Positions 22,400 through 33,649 are shown, numbered from the stretch's first letter. The stretch: 64,000 bases of DNA from Cenococcum geophilum 1.58 (GCA_001692895.1 KV748220.1:186001-250000), one strand, 5' to 3'. Program-made: numbers and translations. Notes: generated from the sequence alone by a model not told the origin.

Positions 22400-25300
22400 C
22401 TTCGTATGCACCGTTGCAAAAGAAACTGTTGGTATCACACGCCTAAGGAGCTATACCTTACCCGACGAGCGCGATATTCCTGCTACTATCTGCGAAGCAG
22501 CTCTTGCGACGTCCGCGGCGACCGGTTTCTTCGACGCTGTTTCTATCGGAGCGCGCCAGTTCGTGGACGGTGCCCTAGGTGCAAATAATCCTATTAATGA
22601 GGTTAAAGGAGAGGCTACGAATATCTGGTGCTCTAGGACTGGCGACTTAAAGCCTTTAGTAAAGTGTTTTATCTTAATTAGGACAGGAAACCCTGGAAAG
22701 AAAGCGATTAAGGATAATATGCTTAAGTTTCTCTCTAAGACGCTAGTTAGGATCGTGACCGAGACAGAGGATACAGAAAGGAAATTCGTAGCTAGATAGG
22801 CTAAGCATTTTAACAAAAATCGCTATTTCCGCTTTAATGTTAATTAAGGACTTTAGTAAGTTGGCCTAGCTAAGTATAAGGAATAGGGTAGGATTGAGGC
22901 AGTAATGGACAAATGCCTTAGATATTAAGCTCAGAAATTCCAAGTACGGGATTATATTTAGAACCTACGACAGAAGTAAAGTATATATATTAAGGTAGCA
23001 GATTAGTTGCCATTATTCTTAGGCTAATGTCGTTTAGGTAGAACAGATGCAAACTTTGCTGCTATTATATATATAAGGCAAGATAAAGACTATATCAGTT
23101 CGGAGCTCACTCTATATAGGAATATAGTATTCGTATTATATAGCTTTATATAAGTATAGCGCCTTTCTCTTTTAAGTTACCCTTGTTAATTTCCATCTAG
23201 CCGCCCGTAAGGCTTGCTAGACCGTTCCTTTCGCAAGGAATCAGCGATTTATGGGCCGCCATTCTTAGCTTAATCAACTTAAAAACACCCTTTTCGCTAA
23301 AAACCAATCGCTAAAGTTTGCAATTACCGGCCTTGGAGGCGTAGGCAAGACCCAGATCGTGCTTAAGCTAGCCTACTAAATAAGAGAAAAATATCCAGAA
23401 TGCTCTATTTTCTAGATACTAGCCACTAACACTAAAAGCCTTTAACAAGCGTACCTTAACGTTGGTTGGCAACTTAGAATACCCGGACTATAGGAGGAGT
23501 AGGCTAATGTAAAGAAGCTAGTATAACGTTACTTAAGTCAGGAGAGTACGGGCCAGTGGCTGCTTATATTTAATAATGCTGATAATATAGATATATGGAT
23601 TAATAAAGGCGGGAATAAGAATGATTTCTATAGTTTAAAGGACTACCTACTAAGGAGCCGTCAAGGGTATGTTATTCTTATAACGCGAAGTAGGAAAATT
23701 GCCGTTAAGCTCGTATAGTCTAATATAATTAAAGTCTTAAAGATAGACAAAAAGGTGGCCACGTAGTTGCTAAGCAAATCCTTAATTAATTAGGAGCTCT
23801 TAAGCAACCACTAGGAGGATACTCTAAAGCTACTCCAATAACTTACTTTCCTCCCCCTTACAATTATATAGGCAGCTATATATATTAACGAGAACGGAAT
23901 AACGCTATCGGACTATCTATTGCTCCTAGAGGAGTAAGAGTAAGACATTATCGATCTCCTTAGCGAAGACTTTGAAGACGAAGGGAGATACTAGGACGTT
24001 AAGAATCCCATAGCAACTACATAGCTAATCTCATTTAAACACATCCGGCGGCTTGACCCCCTTACGGCCGAGTATTTGTTATTTATATCGTGCGTAAACC
24101 CGAAGAACATCCTGCAGTCGCTTCTTCCGCCGGCACAATCTCGGAAGAAGGAGACGGACGCGATCGGGACGCTAGACGCTTATTCTTTTGTTAGTAGGCG
24201 ACCTAGGGATCACGCTCTCGACGTCCATTGACTGGTGCATCTCGCAATACGGAACTGGCTTAGGAGAGAAGAGTCGCTAATACGGTGGGCTGCGAAGGCG
24301 ATAAAGCGATTAGAAGAAGTGTTTTTAAACCACGACTATAAGAACAGGAGCGTATAGAGAGCATACTTGGCGCATGCGCGTTATATGCTTAAATCTAATA
24401 ATATAAAGGATGGTATGCAAGAGAGAATAGAACTCCTTTAGAAGTTCGCCATGTGCCTTTATAGTGATGGGAGGTATAATAAAGTAGAGAAACTATTTTT
24501 ATAAGTAATGGAGACAAAACAGAGGGTGTTAGGGGTAAAGTATCCTTCCACGCTGACTAGCATGGCTAACCTGGCGTTAACGTACATAAATTAAGGGCGG
24601 TGGAAGGAGGCTAAAGAGCTGGAGGTACAAGTAATGGAGACAAGTTTAAGGGTGCTTAGGGCGAAGCATCCTTTCACGCTAAGCAGCATGGGTAACCTAG
24701 CGTCGATATACAGTGATCAAGGGCGGTGGAAGGAGGCCAAAGAGCTGGACGTGCAAGTAATGGAGGTAAGAAAGAGGGTGCTTGGGGCGGAGTATCCTTC
24801 CACGCTAAGCAGCATGGCTAACCTAGCGTCAACGTATAGGGATTAAGGGCGGTGGAACGAGGCCGAAGAGCTAGACGTGCAAGTAATGGAGACAAGAAAG
24901 AGGGTACTTAGGGCAGAGCATCCTTTTACGCTAACCAGTATGGCCAACCTGGCGTTAACGTATAGGAATTAAGGGCGGTAGAAGGAGGCCGAAGAGCTAG
25001 AGGTATAAGTAATGGAGACGTTTAAGAGGGTACTTAGGGCGGAGTATCCTTTTACGCTGACTAGCATGGGTAACCTGGCGTTGATGTATAGGAATTAAGG
25101 GCGGTGGAAGGAGGCCGAAGAGCTGTCTATGTAAGTAATGGAGACGAGTTTAAGGGTGCTTGGGGCGGAGTATTTAGATACGCTAACTAGTATAAACAAT
25201 CTCGCATTTATGTTTAAAGCCTAAGGCTGTAACGTTAAGGCTATTTTACTAATGGAAAAATGCTTTTAGCTACGGAAATAGGTCCTTGGCCCTTAGCATC

Positions 25301-25432
25301 TATATACTATATTATTGCTTATAGCTCTAAATAAGTGGTAGCTAAAGAATATAGAGATTGGAGTTTAAAGAGACTTTATTTTATATTATATACTTATAAG
25401 TATCCTAGGCATAGTATAAAAGAGGTTATTTA

Positions 25433-25691
25433 GGGGCTGTTTAGTTGCCACTTTATATTTAATATAAGGTGGTTATTTGGTAAATCTAACGACTTTTAAA
25501 TATGAAGCTCCTCTATATTAGTAAGCGCGTCAAATTTGCAAGCTATACTCTATACGGTAGTTAAAATGAGGTTCTTGGCACTGTTTTAATATATTGCTTT
25601 CGAGCCTCCGTTCTATATTCTATACCAATCTAGAGGTCTTATATATGCGCTAAAGTAATGACTTCTTATAATATGGCGACTCCAAACACCC
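25433..25691. mobile_element. 259-bp MITE with TA flanks
   Basis: Left end ggggctgtttagttgccac and right end gcgactccaaacaccc are inverted repeats of about 25 bp, each followed outward by TA. The termini resemble those of the 392-bp MITE at 21,116 (g-rich start, then gtttRgttg) but the interiors differ. It lies just past the 3' end of the NLR gene. Confidence 0.65.
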
Positions 25692-25699
25692 TAATTGTG

Positions 25700-26230
25700 A
25701 TACTGTTGTTGCATTTACATGCCTTATATAATATTATTATTCTAACCTTTGTGATCGCGATAAGCTTGTTTCTAGGGCGTCGTAGGCATTGCTGTAGCTC
25801 TACTACGGCTTATACGGGAGGTGGGTAAAGGTGTAGAAAGCGTTAATTGCAGAGAGGGCGTTGGCTGAGGAGGAGGCTTATTACTATACTAAAGTAGGGA
25901 GTCGCGATAGAGGCCTGGTGGCAGAGAGGAGCTCACTTAAATCGCTCGCTGACGTTAATCACGTATTATGCGAAGCCAAATCTGGAGCCTTATATGGAAG
26001 CTTACCAAATAATTGACTTAATTATAGATTTAAACAAGCTATAGTAGTAGCCGCTACTAATTATAGAACGGGCGATATTAAAATACGTATAAATTGAACA
26101 AATATAATATAGAGCCGATTTGCAACTAAATATACCTTTAGTTAATAGAGCTCGCATAGGCCCTATATATCTTATTTATAGTAGTAACCTAAAGCTAGTG
26201 CAAACGCGGAATGGGTTAAGCTACGTAAGT
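25700..26230. other. No gene recognised
   Basis: Moderately RIP-affected DNA. A short Glu/Arg/Ala-rich plus-strand stretch near 25,830-25,930 is not convincing as a gene. Confidence 0.3.
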
Positions 26231-26233
26231 ATG

Positions 26234-26357
26234 CTTATCCCTTAACCCGCTAGTTCTGGCTCCTAGTTATTAATAAGACTTTAGCTAATCTAGGGCTCTT
26301 TATTGGCTAAAGTTTTATTAATAACTAAGAGCTAGAACTGGTAGGTTAAGAGATAAG
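26234..26357. mobile_element. Hairpin MITE (CTTAACC family)
   Basis: Two arms of about 55 bp (cttatcccttaacccgctag onward, with ttattaataagactttagct) are near-perfect inverted repeats with a loop of about 10 bp. Its termini match the element at 17,508-17,790. Confidence 0.75.
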
Positions 26358-26359
26358 TA

Positions 26360-26668
26360 CGGAGGTCCCTAATAAAAGTTCTTGTACCTTCCTAATTAGG
26401 AAGTTTTAGACTGACGTACGCGCAAGTATAGGTGCGTATTTTACAGTCTACGTAGCGTATACTAGAGTCTATATAGCGTATATTAAGGTACGCAAACTTT
26501 AAATATTAATTTACTAGCCTAATACTATATATAATAAAAATTCCCTATTATATTTTTAATTTATACTTAGTAAGATAATATATAAAAATATAGAAAGCCG
26601 TAATAAGTATTATTATTCTTAAAACTTCCTAATTAGAAAGGTGTAAGAACTTTTATTAGGGACCTCTG
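26360..26668. mobile_element. 309-bp Tc1/mariner-like MITE
   Basis: Terminal inverted repeats of about 50 bp, starting cRgaggtccctaataaaag and continuing cttcctaatta, flanked on both sides by TA (26,358-26,359 and 26,669-26,670). TA duplication and a CAGAGGT-like start fit the Tc1/mariner superfamily. It sits immediately inside the right terminal repeat of the 7.3-kb unit. Confidence 0.8.
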
Positions 26669-26708
26669 TAATGTCTAACGGTAATAAAAGTGATTTGGTA
26701 CTAAATGT

Positions 26709-26757
26709 TGCCACTATAAGTAGGGAGGGTGGCCGACCCGCATAGGCTATACCCTTG
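26709..26757 (-). repeat. Terminal motif copy T3
   Basis: Reverse complement of the T2 motif, ending ggctatacccttg. It is the right end of the 7.3-kb unit. Confidence 0.75.
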
Positions 26758-26792
26758 TTTTCGTGGCGTATGTATGGCTATAATAGAATATA

Positions 26793-26975
26793 CACCACCC
26801 TGGTATATCCGGTTGAAAGCGTATATTAATCTTAGTAGTTAAACGGCAGATTTTATACCTTTTAAAGTAATACGCACGGCCACTTTAATATATTTTTACC
26901 TTTTTTAGGTATAAATCTAGGCATTTTAATTAGCGTGATTAATACGCGCTTTTAACCGGATGCGCCAAGGTGGTG
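26793..26975. mobile_element. 183-bp Tc1/mariner-like MITE
   Basis: Termini caccaccctggtatatccgg and its mirror ccggatgcgccaaggtggtg form inverted repeats of about 45 bp flanked by TA on both sides. On its left is tatggctataatagaatata (typical LINE-tail text here) and on its right tatatacgttttcgtggcgt (start of the 1.3-kb unit seen at 18.13 kb). Confidence 0.75.
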
Positions 26976-27164
26976 TATATATATACGTTTTCGTGGCGTA
27001 CACTTTAAAAGTCTTTTAAAAAGGACACGTTGTTAATAAGTAAGGCTAGTTTGGGTGCCCGTAATGGGGCACCTAACACTTAATTAAATTTAGTTTAGCG
27101 GATAATAAACCCTAGTCTAAAGCGAATAGCTGTAAAAAGCCAGTACTTGGTATACTTACGATAT

Positions 27165-27560
27165 TGATAAGTACCTATAAGTAGGAGTACCTATAATTAC
27201 GGGGAACACCTATAATAGAAGGGAGTATTTATAATAGGGAGTACTCCTAATAGTAAGGAGTACCTATAACAATAAGGAGTACCTACGACAATGAGGAGTA
27301 CCTACAACAATAAGGAGTATCTATAATGGGGAGTACTCCTAATAGTGAGGAGTACCTACGATAATGAGGAGTACTTACGACAATGAGGAGTACCTACGAC
27401 AATGAGGAGTACCTACGATAATGAGGAGTACCTATAACAATGAGGAGTACCCGCGATAAAGGGGAGTGCCTATGGTAACGGGGAGTACCTATAATGTTAG
27501 GGAGTACCTATAATGGTGGGTACCTATAATAGTTGGGAGTAACGGGGAGTGCCTATAGCG
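27165..27560. repeat. 19-bp minisatellite
   Basis: About 20 tandem copies of gaggagtacctacgacaat with variants, most regular in the middle, with a 19-bp period. Outer units are more diverged and include the palindrome gagtactc. 27,560-28,253 holds nothing I can name. Confidence 0.8.
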
Positions 27561-28253
27561 ATATGCCTTTGGCCGGTTTTCATTAGCTGTCTCTAAATAG
27601 TTGGCGTTTAGCTTACGTATTTTACTTACGGATTTCGTAAAAAAGCATGCTATTTAATTAGTATTTATATCGCTTTATTTTTATAAATTAGAAAATAGAT
27701 ACTTTAATTATAATGTAACTCTTAGCTAAGTTATAGTAATTACTAGAGATCTCTATAAGAGTCTTTACTATAGTTAATTTTAGGCCATCCTAAGGAGAAA
27801 TATCCCTTGGGATGCCCTACCTAAACCTATATTATACTAGTTTAGTCTTAATAAATTACCTCGGTTATATAATCACCTTAGTTATACAATTTTCTAGCTT
27901 ATTAAAATGTGCTGGCGTTTTCTTAACTGGTATAGGATAGAACTTTTCCTTTAAAGTAGTTAGTAGTCCGTATAGTAATAGAGAGAAGAGGGCCTACTAG
28001 ATCTTGTAGGTTTAAAGGCTATAAAGGTTAATCTATAGACGTATAGGTATAAAATCGACCGTTGCGCTATATTAGGATATAGCAATCTACGTTATAGTCT
28101 CGCTTTAATCTATTAGCCTTTTATAAAAAGGTCTCCTTTTACTTTTAAAAATTCTCGTTTATGGCTCGCTTTGACCTTAGTAGTAACCTTTACTTTAAAC
28201 ATATTACCGTAGTAGTAGATAATTAATAGCCTATTGGCGTTTTGTAGGGTAAC

Positions 28254-28432
28254 TAGGGTGCAAGTTGGCTCTAAATTGTATATTAATAAGGTGGGAATAT
28301 TAAGAATAAATATAGAATCTACCCCTTAATATTAGCCTAAGTTTTAACTGAAAACAAGATCTCGTTCTAAGAACTGGATCCAATTCTAAAAACCGTATTT
28401 TAATTCTAAAGGCTATATCCTAATTCTGGGTC
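28254..28432 (+). repeat. Dispersed repeat copy 2 (pair with 6,521)
   Basis: Same-orientation partner of 6,521-6,700. This copy keeps more CA/TG (for example actggatccaattct), so it is the less mutated of the two. It is followed at 28,510-28,640 by a short segment with two related phrases, taattttaaagactggatct and a variant ending gggatccagttttcgg. Confidence 0.65.
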
Positions 28433-28639
28433 CTAGACGTACTAAGTGTGACTAAAAAGATATAGTATTGAGCTAATCGGATTATTTTTAGTTCTGGCTT
28501 AAATTGCGATCTTAATTCTGGTTTTGGGGCATAGGCCAATTAACTACTATAAAAAGGGTGTAATTTTAAAGACTGGATCTAGTTCTGGGAACGGGATCCA
28601 GTTTTCGGAAAACAGGTCAATTAACTGCTGTAAAAAGAG

Positions 28640-29284
28640 GTTGCCTATATCTATATTTAGCATGTTAGGTTTAGCTCGTTTTAAGATTAGCTACGTAATC
28701 GATTATAGGCGCGTGCACGACCAACCCAATAATCAACCTACTCTCGCAGCTGCACCTTGCCTGGCGCCTTTAGCATTACTGCATTAGAGCCTCGCTCTAT
28801 TTAAGCCTTACGTATTATAAAACAAACTAAAGCTGATAATTATAATTAGTTATAGACTAATAAATGCTACCTGTAGCTTTCTAATAATACTGGAATCCTA
28901 TATACGTACTATGTTTTAGCCTATACAACCAAAGACTATAAATGGTGTCCCTGTACTTTAGGTCATTGTAGCTTAATATTTAACTAAGCCCCGCGAAGCC
29001 TTAGTCTAAGCCACATTGGATTAGCTTAACTTTTCCGCGCCTAATCTACAATCCTTATGTTCTGCTTATACTCTGCTTCCTTCCTTATACTTTTCTTCCT
29101 TATTATATCCTTATTTTAAGACATGTGACGTATCCTTAACCTCCTTGCACTTATTTACTTCTCTACCATTATACCATTCGTTATATCCTAGCCTCTTTAA
29201 TATCCCCTCCTCGCCTGCCTACCTGCCTGCCACGCTAGCCCTCCCAATATAGCTCTTAGCGCATTCGCCCGCAATAGCGAATCT
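28640..29284. promoter_or_regulatory. Possible FunK1 5' region, pyrimidine-rich
   Basis: Lightly to moderately mutated DNA with a CT-rich tract (29,085-29,130, cttccttccttatacttttc) that resembles the pyrimidine-rich leaders of filamentous-fungal promoters. No TATA box or start codon can be fixed because the gene downstream is degenerate. Confidence 0.3.
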
Positions 29285-31670
29285 CTTTAAATTAAAGATA
29301 ATTAAAACGAAGCCTATTAGGGAAGGATTAAATGACTTTTGCGATTTATTTAACTTAATATATTAGGATCTGGGTATTCCTAGCTCTTTAGACTCGTTAT
29401 ACTAGATACGTAATAAAGGTAACTGTTAATATACCTGTTATAAATTTTCGTTTAACGCCTATAGGACTAAAGGATATTTTGCTTAATTTAATACTTACTT
29501 TACAGAGCCTTCCTACTTTTTGTTTATTGCCGTCTAACAGCGGCAATAAAAACCTCCTTGGTGATCTGTTAAGACTTAATTTAGTAGTTAATTCTAACGA
29601 CTTTGATATTAAGCAGTTCCTGCCTCTTCTAAATGCGATCCTTTAAATTAAACCTAATGAGGTTATCTAGGAAAAGGTGTACGCTACTATTATAGAGTTT
29701 ACGCCTCCCCCCCAACCGCTACTATTCTACGTTTAAACCCTATATTAATGTAATATAAGTAGCTTTGCCAACTCGTCTAAATACAGGAAATACGTAGATA
29801 ATGTTCTAAAGGAGGAGCTAGGCCCTCTTTATGTGGGGATTCCTGGCTTATATAAAGCATTCTTTAGGGGAGTTAAAGGTTTTAAAGAGGTAAGCGCCGC
29901 CGTTTTTAAGAAATATAAGGAAGGGGACAATCTATTATACGCTGAGGGCGGCTAGCATAACTGGCCTAAAGGCGCGAAAGAATGTGGAGTCCTAAAGTGG
30001 TTTAATAAGCTAATTATATTATTTTTAGACTTTATAAAGGAGCATGGGTTTGTTCTAAAGGTATAATAAAGACTAGTAGAGTATACTTAGCAGCCCTTAT
30101 AAGGATCTACGGCCGACTAAAAGCTAGATATTGGCTTTGTGGATAATCTAATAACCGGCGAAAGCTCCTAATGCTATTAGTTGTATATACTTGTATTAGG
30201 AGAGCTAAAGAGTAATTTAAATACTAATATAGCCTTGAAAGTATGGTTTGATTTAGGGAAATATATAAGGGAAGTATTTGCCGCTTAGGATAGTTGTTAC
30301 TTTATTCTAGGCTTTACCCTCTATGGATCTATTATGCGGTTATAGGAGTATAACTAGGTAAGAGGCGTTGCATTATTATTATTTGATATTAATAAAGACG
30401 GACTATAATTTACCTTAGCGATGTTAGGATTTCTCTAAATAAATAAGGAGCAGCTTAGGTTTAACCCTACTATTCTAACATTAGATGGTAAATAATATAT
30501 TAAGGTTATATATAATGATTAAACCGAGCGTTTTATCCTTAATAAACTTATAAAGCGGGTACCCTGTGTCGCTGGTTAAGCGATTACTTGCTGGAAAGTA
30601 TACCGCGAGGGCGACACCTTTAAGATACCCTTTGTTATTAAAGACTTGTAGTAGTACCTAGAGCGTAAGGAAGAAGGTAAACTGCTGCGTAAAGTGATGG
30701 GGAAAGAAGTGGTTAATGTGGCTAGGTACTATCACTATGAGACAGTTTATATAGGTGGATAAGATGATGATATCTATAATATCTATAAGGGGCTGGATAT
30801 TATAAAAGTGATAAACTATAAGCTAGAAGGCTTAATAAAGCCTCTAAGATTAACTAGAGTATAAATTAGTATAAGGAAAGGTAGAAGTTCTAGTAAAAAG
30901 AGATCTTTTAGCTATACTAAGCTACCGCCTAGTAAGCGTACGTGTTTAAGCTCTCCGAATAAGCTCCCTATATAGAATTGAGTATATTAACGCGTTATTA
31001 CTTATAACTATAGGAAGGCTCTTTATAAGGTAAGCTCTTAGGCTGTAATGCTTGCTATACTAGAGGGTATTATTGAAGGATATGAGTCTTTATATACGTA
31101 GGCCGGCATCCTTTAATACGACGTTTTAATAGGCAACCTCTTAATGAACGAGGAAGACGATAATCCCTTCTAGAAGTTATTCTTAATTAATCTTAATCTT
31201 GCGATTAAAGAGAAGCGGGAAGGACCTTTGGGAGTATAGGGCAAGACTAGTATAAGAGCGTTTATGGCTATAGGAGTGCTTCTTGGCGAGAAATATTCCT
31301 TTAGGTATAATCTGGAGTTGTTCTTTTAGGTACTTTTCTGGATATACGTACACTATAATAGGTTAGGTAAAGATATCGGTCTAACTAAGTTTAAGTATTA
31401 GAATTATAAGAATACTATAAAGCTAGCTAAGTTAAAATTGGGCCTAGTAAGCAGAGAAGGCTATTTTCTTAACTATATAGCTGAGGTATTTATACCCTAT
31501 TACTAACCGCTAAAGCCGTAGGTTAATAGGCTGTAGAAGGTGGTTTTCCTAATAGATAGTAGGTAGGAGAAGGAAGATAGGGCGCTTTATTTTTAGATAA
31601 AAGATATTCTCTAGTAAGTACAGAAGGATTTAGAGGTGTTAGTAGAGTAGATAAAATAACATTTTATTGT
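29285..31670 (+). pseudogene. FunK1-type fungal protein kinase remnant
   Basis: Family of fungus-specific kinases (PF17667), expanded in many fungi. In order on the plus strand: LGELKSNLNTNIALKVWFDLG (30,190, cf. 20 residues from LGELKSNL), YFILGFTLYGSIMRL, a lysine segment FVIKDL (Lys at 30,640-30,642), RYYHYETV, a Ser/Lys-rich linker with KRTCLSSP-like text near 30,950, the catalytic loop YDVLIGNLLMNED (Asp 31,120-31,122, Asn 31,135-31,137), LINLNLAIKEKREG in place of the usual IDLDLA, AFMAIGVLLGEKYSF and FFxVLFWIYVHY. The C-terminal part ends near 31,660. RIP-type stops occur throughout, so it cannot work as a kinase. It is near full length compared with the family. Minisatellites lie on both sides. 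Confidence 0.85.
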
Positions 31671-31959
31671 CCTATAGTCTTCTACTATATAAGTTAAAGT
31701 TTTATAGAGATTTGGGCGGCTAAGGCTAGGTAGCAGCCTTAGTTAAAACGTATGTAAAATAGCGTAGGGCGAGTTGCCTGGGCTAAATAAACCCGGGAAA
31801 GCGGATAACCTAATCTTCCGCCAAATTATTAGATCTCTATACCCTACTATCCTATATAGGCTTTATGTTTCTATAAAATATGTAATCCACTTTCTAGCCT
31901 ATTAGAAGCCGCCTTGTGCCGCCTAAATAGAGGCCGTAGGAGAATTAATCCCTTCTTTT

Positions 31960-32330
31960 AACTAATCCCCTACTTAAATAAGTCCCCTACTTAAACAAAT
32001 CCCCTACGGGAGCTATTGCCTACGTGTTTCGCCGCCCTATAGGAACTAATCCCCTACTCCTAATAATCCCCTACGGGATATGATCCCCTACTTTAACAAA
32101 TTCTCTACGGGATCCACTCCCCTACGGGATCTACTCCCTTGCGGTAATAAATCCCCTGCGGTAATAAATCCCCTGCGGTAATAAATCCCCTGCGGCAATA
32201 AATCCCCTATGGTAATAAATCCCCTGCGGTAACAAATCCCCTACGGTAACGAATCCCCTGTGGGTGCTAATGCCTATGTATTCTACCGCCCTATAGGAAC
32301 TAATCCCCTGCGGCTTGTATTCCTGTACAG
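31960..32330. repeat. 17-bp minisatellite (aatcccctgcggtaata)
   Basis: About 12 regular and several irregular copies of aatcccctgcggtaata, with a 17-bp spacing (32,167, 32,184). Ends include a related phrase ccgccctataggaactaatc seen twice (about 32,030 and 32,285). The 88-codon minus-strand frame across it is a repeat artefact. Confidence 0.8.
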
Positions 32331-32464
32331 CTTTTGCTTTCCTATAAGAGATTGCCCTAGAGGTAGCTCCGCGAAGCCTAGAGGAACTCTGCTCCAACAG
32401 CTATAAATAAAAGGGTTAGTCTGAAATACGTTAATGGCGCCGAATTTAAAAGTGTAGGTGTGAT

Positions 32465-32640
32465 TAAGAGCCCTAGGGTTAAAAAGCCCTGAGGGAAAAA
32501 TCCCCTAGGGGAAAAAAGCCTTGGGGGAAAAATCCCCTAGGGGAATAATCCCGTAGGGGAATAAACCCCTAGGGGAATAAAGCCCTAGGGGAATGGAACC
32601 CTAGGGGAATGGAACTGTAAGGGAATGGTACCGCAAGGGC
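32465..32640. repeat. 16-bp minisatellite (ccctaggggaataaag)
   Basis: About 10 copies of ccctaggggaatggaa-type units, 16 bp, each with a palindromic cctagg core. It lies 135 bp after the 17-bp array. Confidence 0.75.
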
Positions 32641-32811
32641 TTCTATAAATGGGCGAATCGCTAGGATTTATTTTTGTCCTCAGCTTCTCGGCTTTTAATT
32701 GGTTGGTACGCTTTGCTAAGCCTTACTGGCTTATGCTTTAATAAGTTGCCCTGTGCTGTTTTATGTAAGTTATATCTAAGGCTGCTGCCTGGACTTGGAG
32801 AGAAAGAAAGA

Positions 32812-32956
32812 GGGGGATTAAGTAAGCTCTGAGAATTGAGTATTTAGTTTTAGGTATAAATGAAGGGCTATTTTTAGCTTCTAAGAGGGTCTTAATTTTG
32901 GATGTTTCGAGCGCCTAAAATTAGGTACTCTATTTTTAGGGTTTACTTAATCCCCC
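32812..32956. mobile_element. 145-bp foldback element
   Basis: Perfect 14-bp terminal inverted repeat gggggattaagtaa / ttacttaatccccc. Inner parts (gtatttagttttagg against cctaaaattaggtac) extend the fold to about 40 bp per arm. A related sequence is at 13,813-13,917. Confidence 0.7.
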
Positions 32957-33087
32957 GAACCCTCCTCGCTCCTATCTTTAACCTTTACTTTTCCTTTTAA
33001 GTAAATGGCGTAAAAAATCCCAATCTAGCGATAAAATTTCCGTATAGCTTTCCTATCTACTAGCAAAGTTAAGAAAACGCCAAGCAT

Positions 33088-33387
33088 CTATATAATGCAT
33101 CTCTTAGCTAAGACGAGACGCCACGCCGAATTTATGGGGCTAGTGCTAATCCCTATGGAAGACCCGCCTACGGGAGCGCCTATACCTTTAATGTGTATCC
33201 GTTGATGAGGATATAGGTTGGGGGTTTTGGTATAGTTTAGTTGACTTAGTAACCGCGCTAAGCTAAACGCCGAGCAGCGGAGGTAGTGCATTACCGCCAT
33301 AACGCTATACTTAAGACCGTTTATTCTAACACCAACTACAGTTCCCCTATTTCCTCTATTCTTTAATCCTAGGAAGTAGACCCTTAA
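33088..33387 (-). repeat. Segment shared with 46,990-47,196
   Basis: On the minus strand, gctgctcggcgtttag..., then a stretch ending accaaaacccccaacc, and on the plus strand ccgccataacg with caccaactaca, recur upstream of the PD-(D/E)XK-like gene at 47 kb in the same orientation and the same distance from a terminal motif. A 70-codon minus-strand frame here (MAVMHYLRCSAFSLARLLSQ at the start) is not recognised and may be chance. Confidence 0.5.
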
Positions 33388-33435
33388 TAAAGGTGTAGTC
33401 AGAATAGGTTGGCTACCCTCCCTACTAGTAGTGGC
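33388..33435 (+). repeat. Terminal motif copy T4
   Basis: taaaggtgtagtcagaatag followed by ctccctactagtagtggc; RIP-altered version of T2. Preceded by cccttaa. Confidence 0.7.
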
Positions 33436-33649
33436 GATGTGTAACCTAAACTAATGCTGAACTAACGCCTTTTATATACTTTAAGGACGCTTATACGCTA
33501 ATAGATAAAAGCCGGTCTATAATATATTTAAGAACCTTACTAGTATACTACTTATTGCTATACGCTAACTAGGGCATATAAATAATAGAGGATTATGCTA
33601 ACTTTATACGCGCCTTATAAACTATCTTATAGGAATAAATAGCCTTTAG

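Larger units (their letters stand above)
21802..25420 (+). pseudogene. Patatin-NB-ARC-TPR protein (fungal NLR)
   Basis: NLR-type protein joining a lipase effector to a nucleotide switch and ligand-sensing repeats; such proteins act in non-self recognition. ATG at 21,802 (MST...). The patatin domain has the hydrolase elbow GGTSIGG (around 22,045-22,110, split by an intron) and the catalytic Asp segment QFVDGALGANNPINEV near 22,560. The Gly-rich loop reads NSGGV where DGGGV is expected. Introns at 22,065-22,109 and 22,353-22,399 restore the frame. NB-ARC: P-loop GLGGVGKTQIVLKLAY at 23,329, WLLIFNNADN, GYVILITRSR and LPLTII. At least five TPR units of exactly 126 bp follow (gggcgg landmarks 24,595-25,099), ending near 25,420. 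Stops are few and RIP-type (e.g. the TAG at 22,797), plus a frame change or third intron between patatin and NB-ARC. It is the best-preserved NLR here, but not intact. Confidence 0.85.
19417..26757. mobile_element. 7.3-kb unit bounded by long terminal inverted repeats
   Basis: The left end (19,417-19,505) begins caagggtgtggccagagcgg. The right end (26,668-26,757) is its inverted repeat over at least 85 bp, including the stretch gtggcaacat followed by ccaaatca and tattac. Between them lie a HET fragment, several MITE-like elements and a patatin-NB-ARC-TPR gene, but no transposase that I can see. Known families with long inverted ends and host cargo exist, but I cannot assign this one. Flanking bases give no clear target duplication at this copy. 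It may be non-autonomous, or two ends brought together by rearrangement. Confidence 0.6.

Noticed and set aside
32131-32397. 88-codon minus-strand frame
   Set aside because: It is a translation of the 17-bp array (repeating GDLLPQGIYY text) and not a gene.
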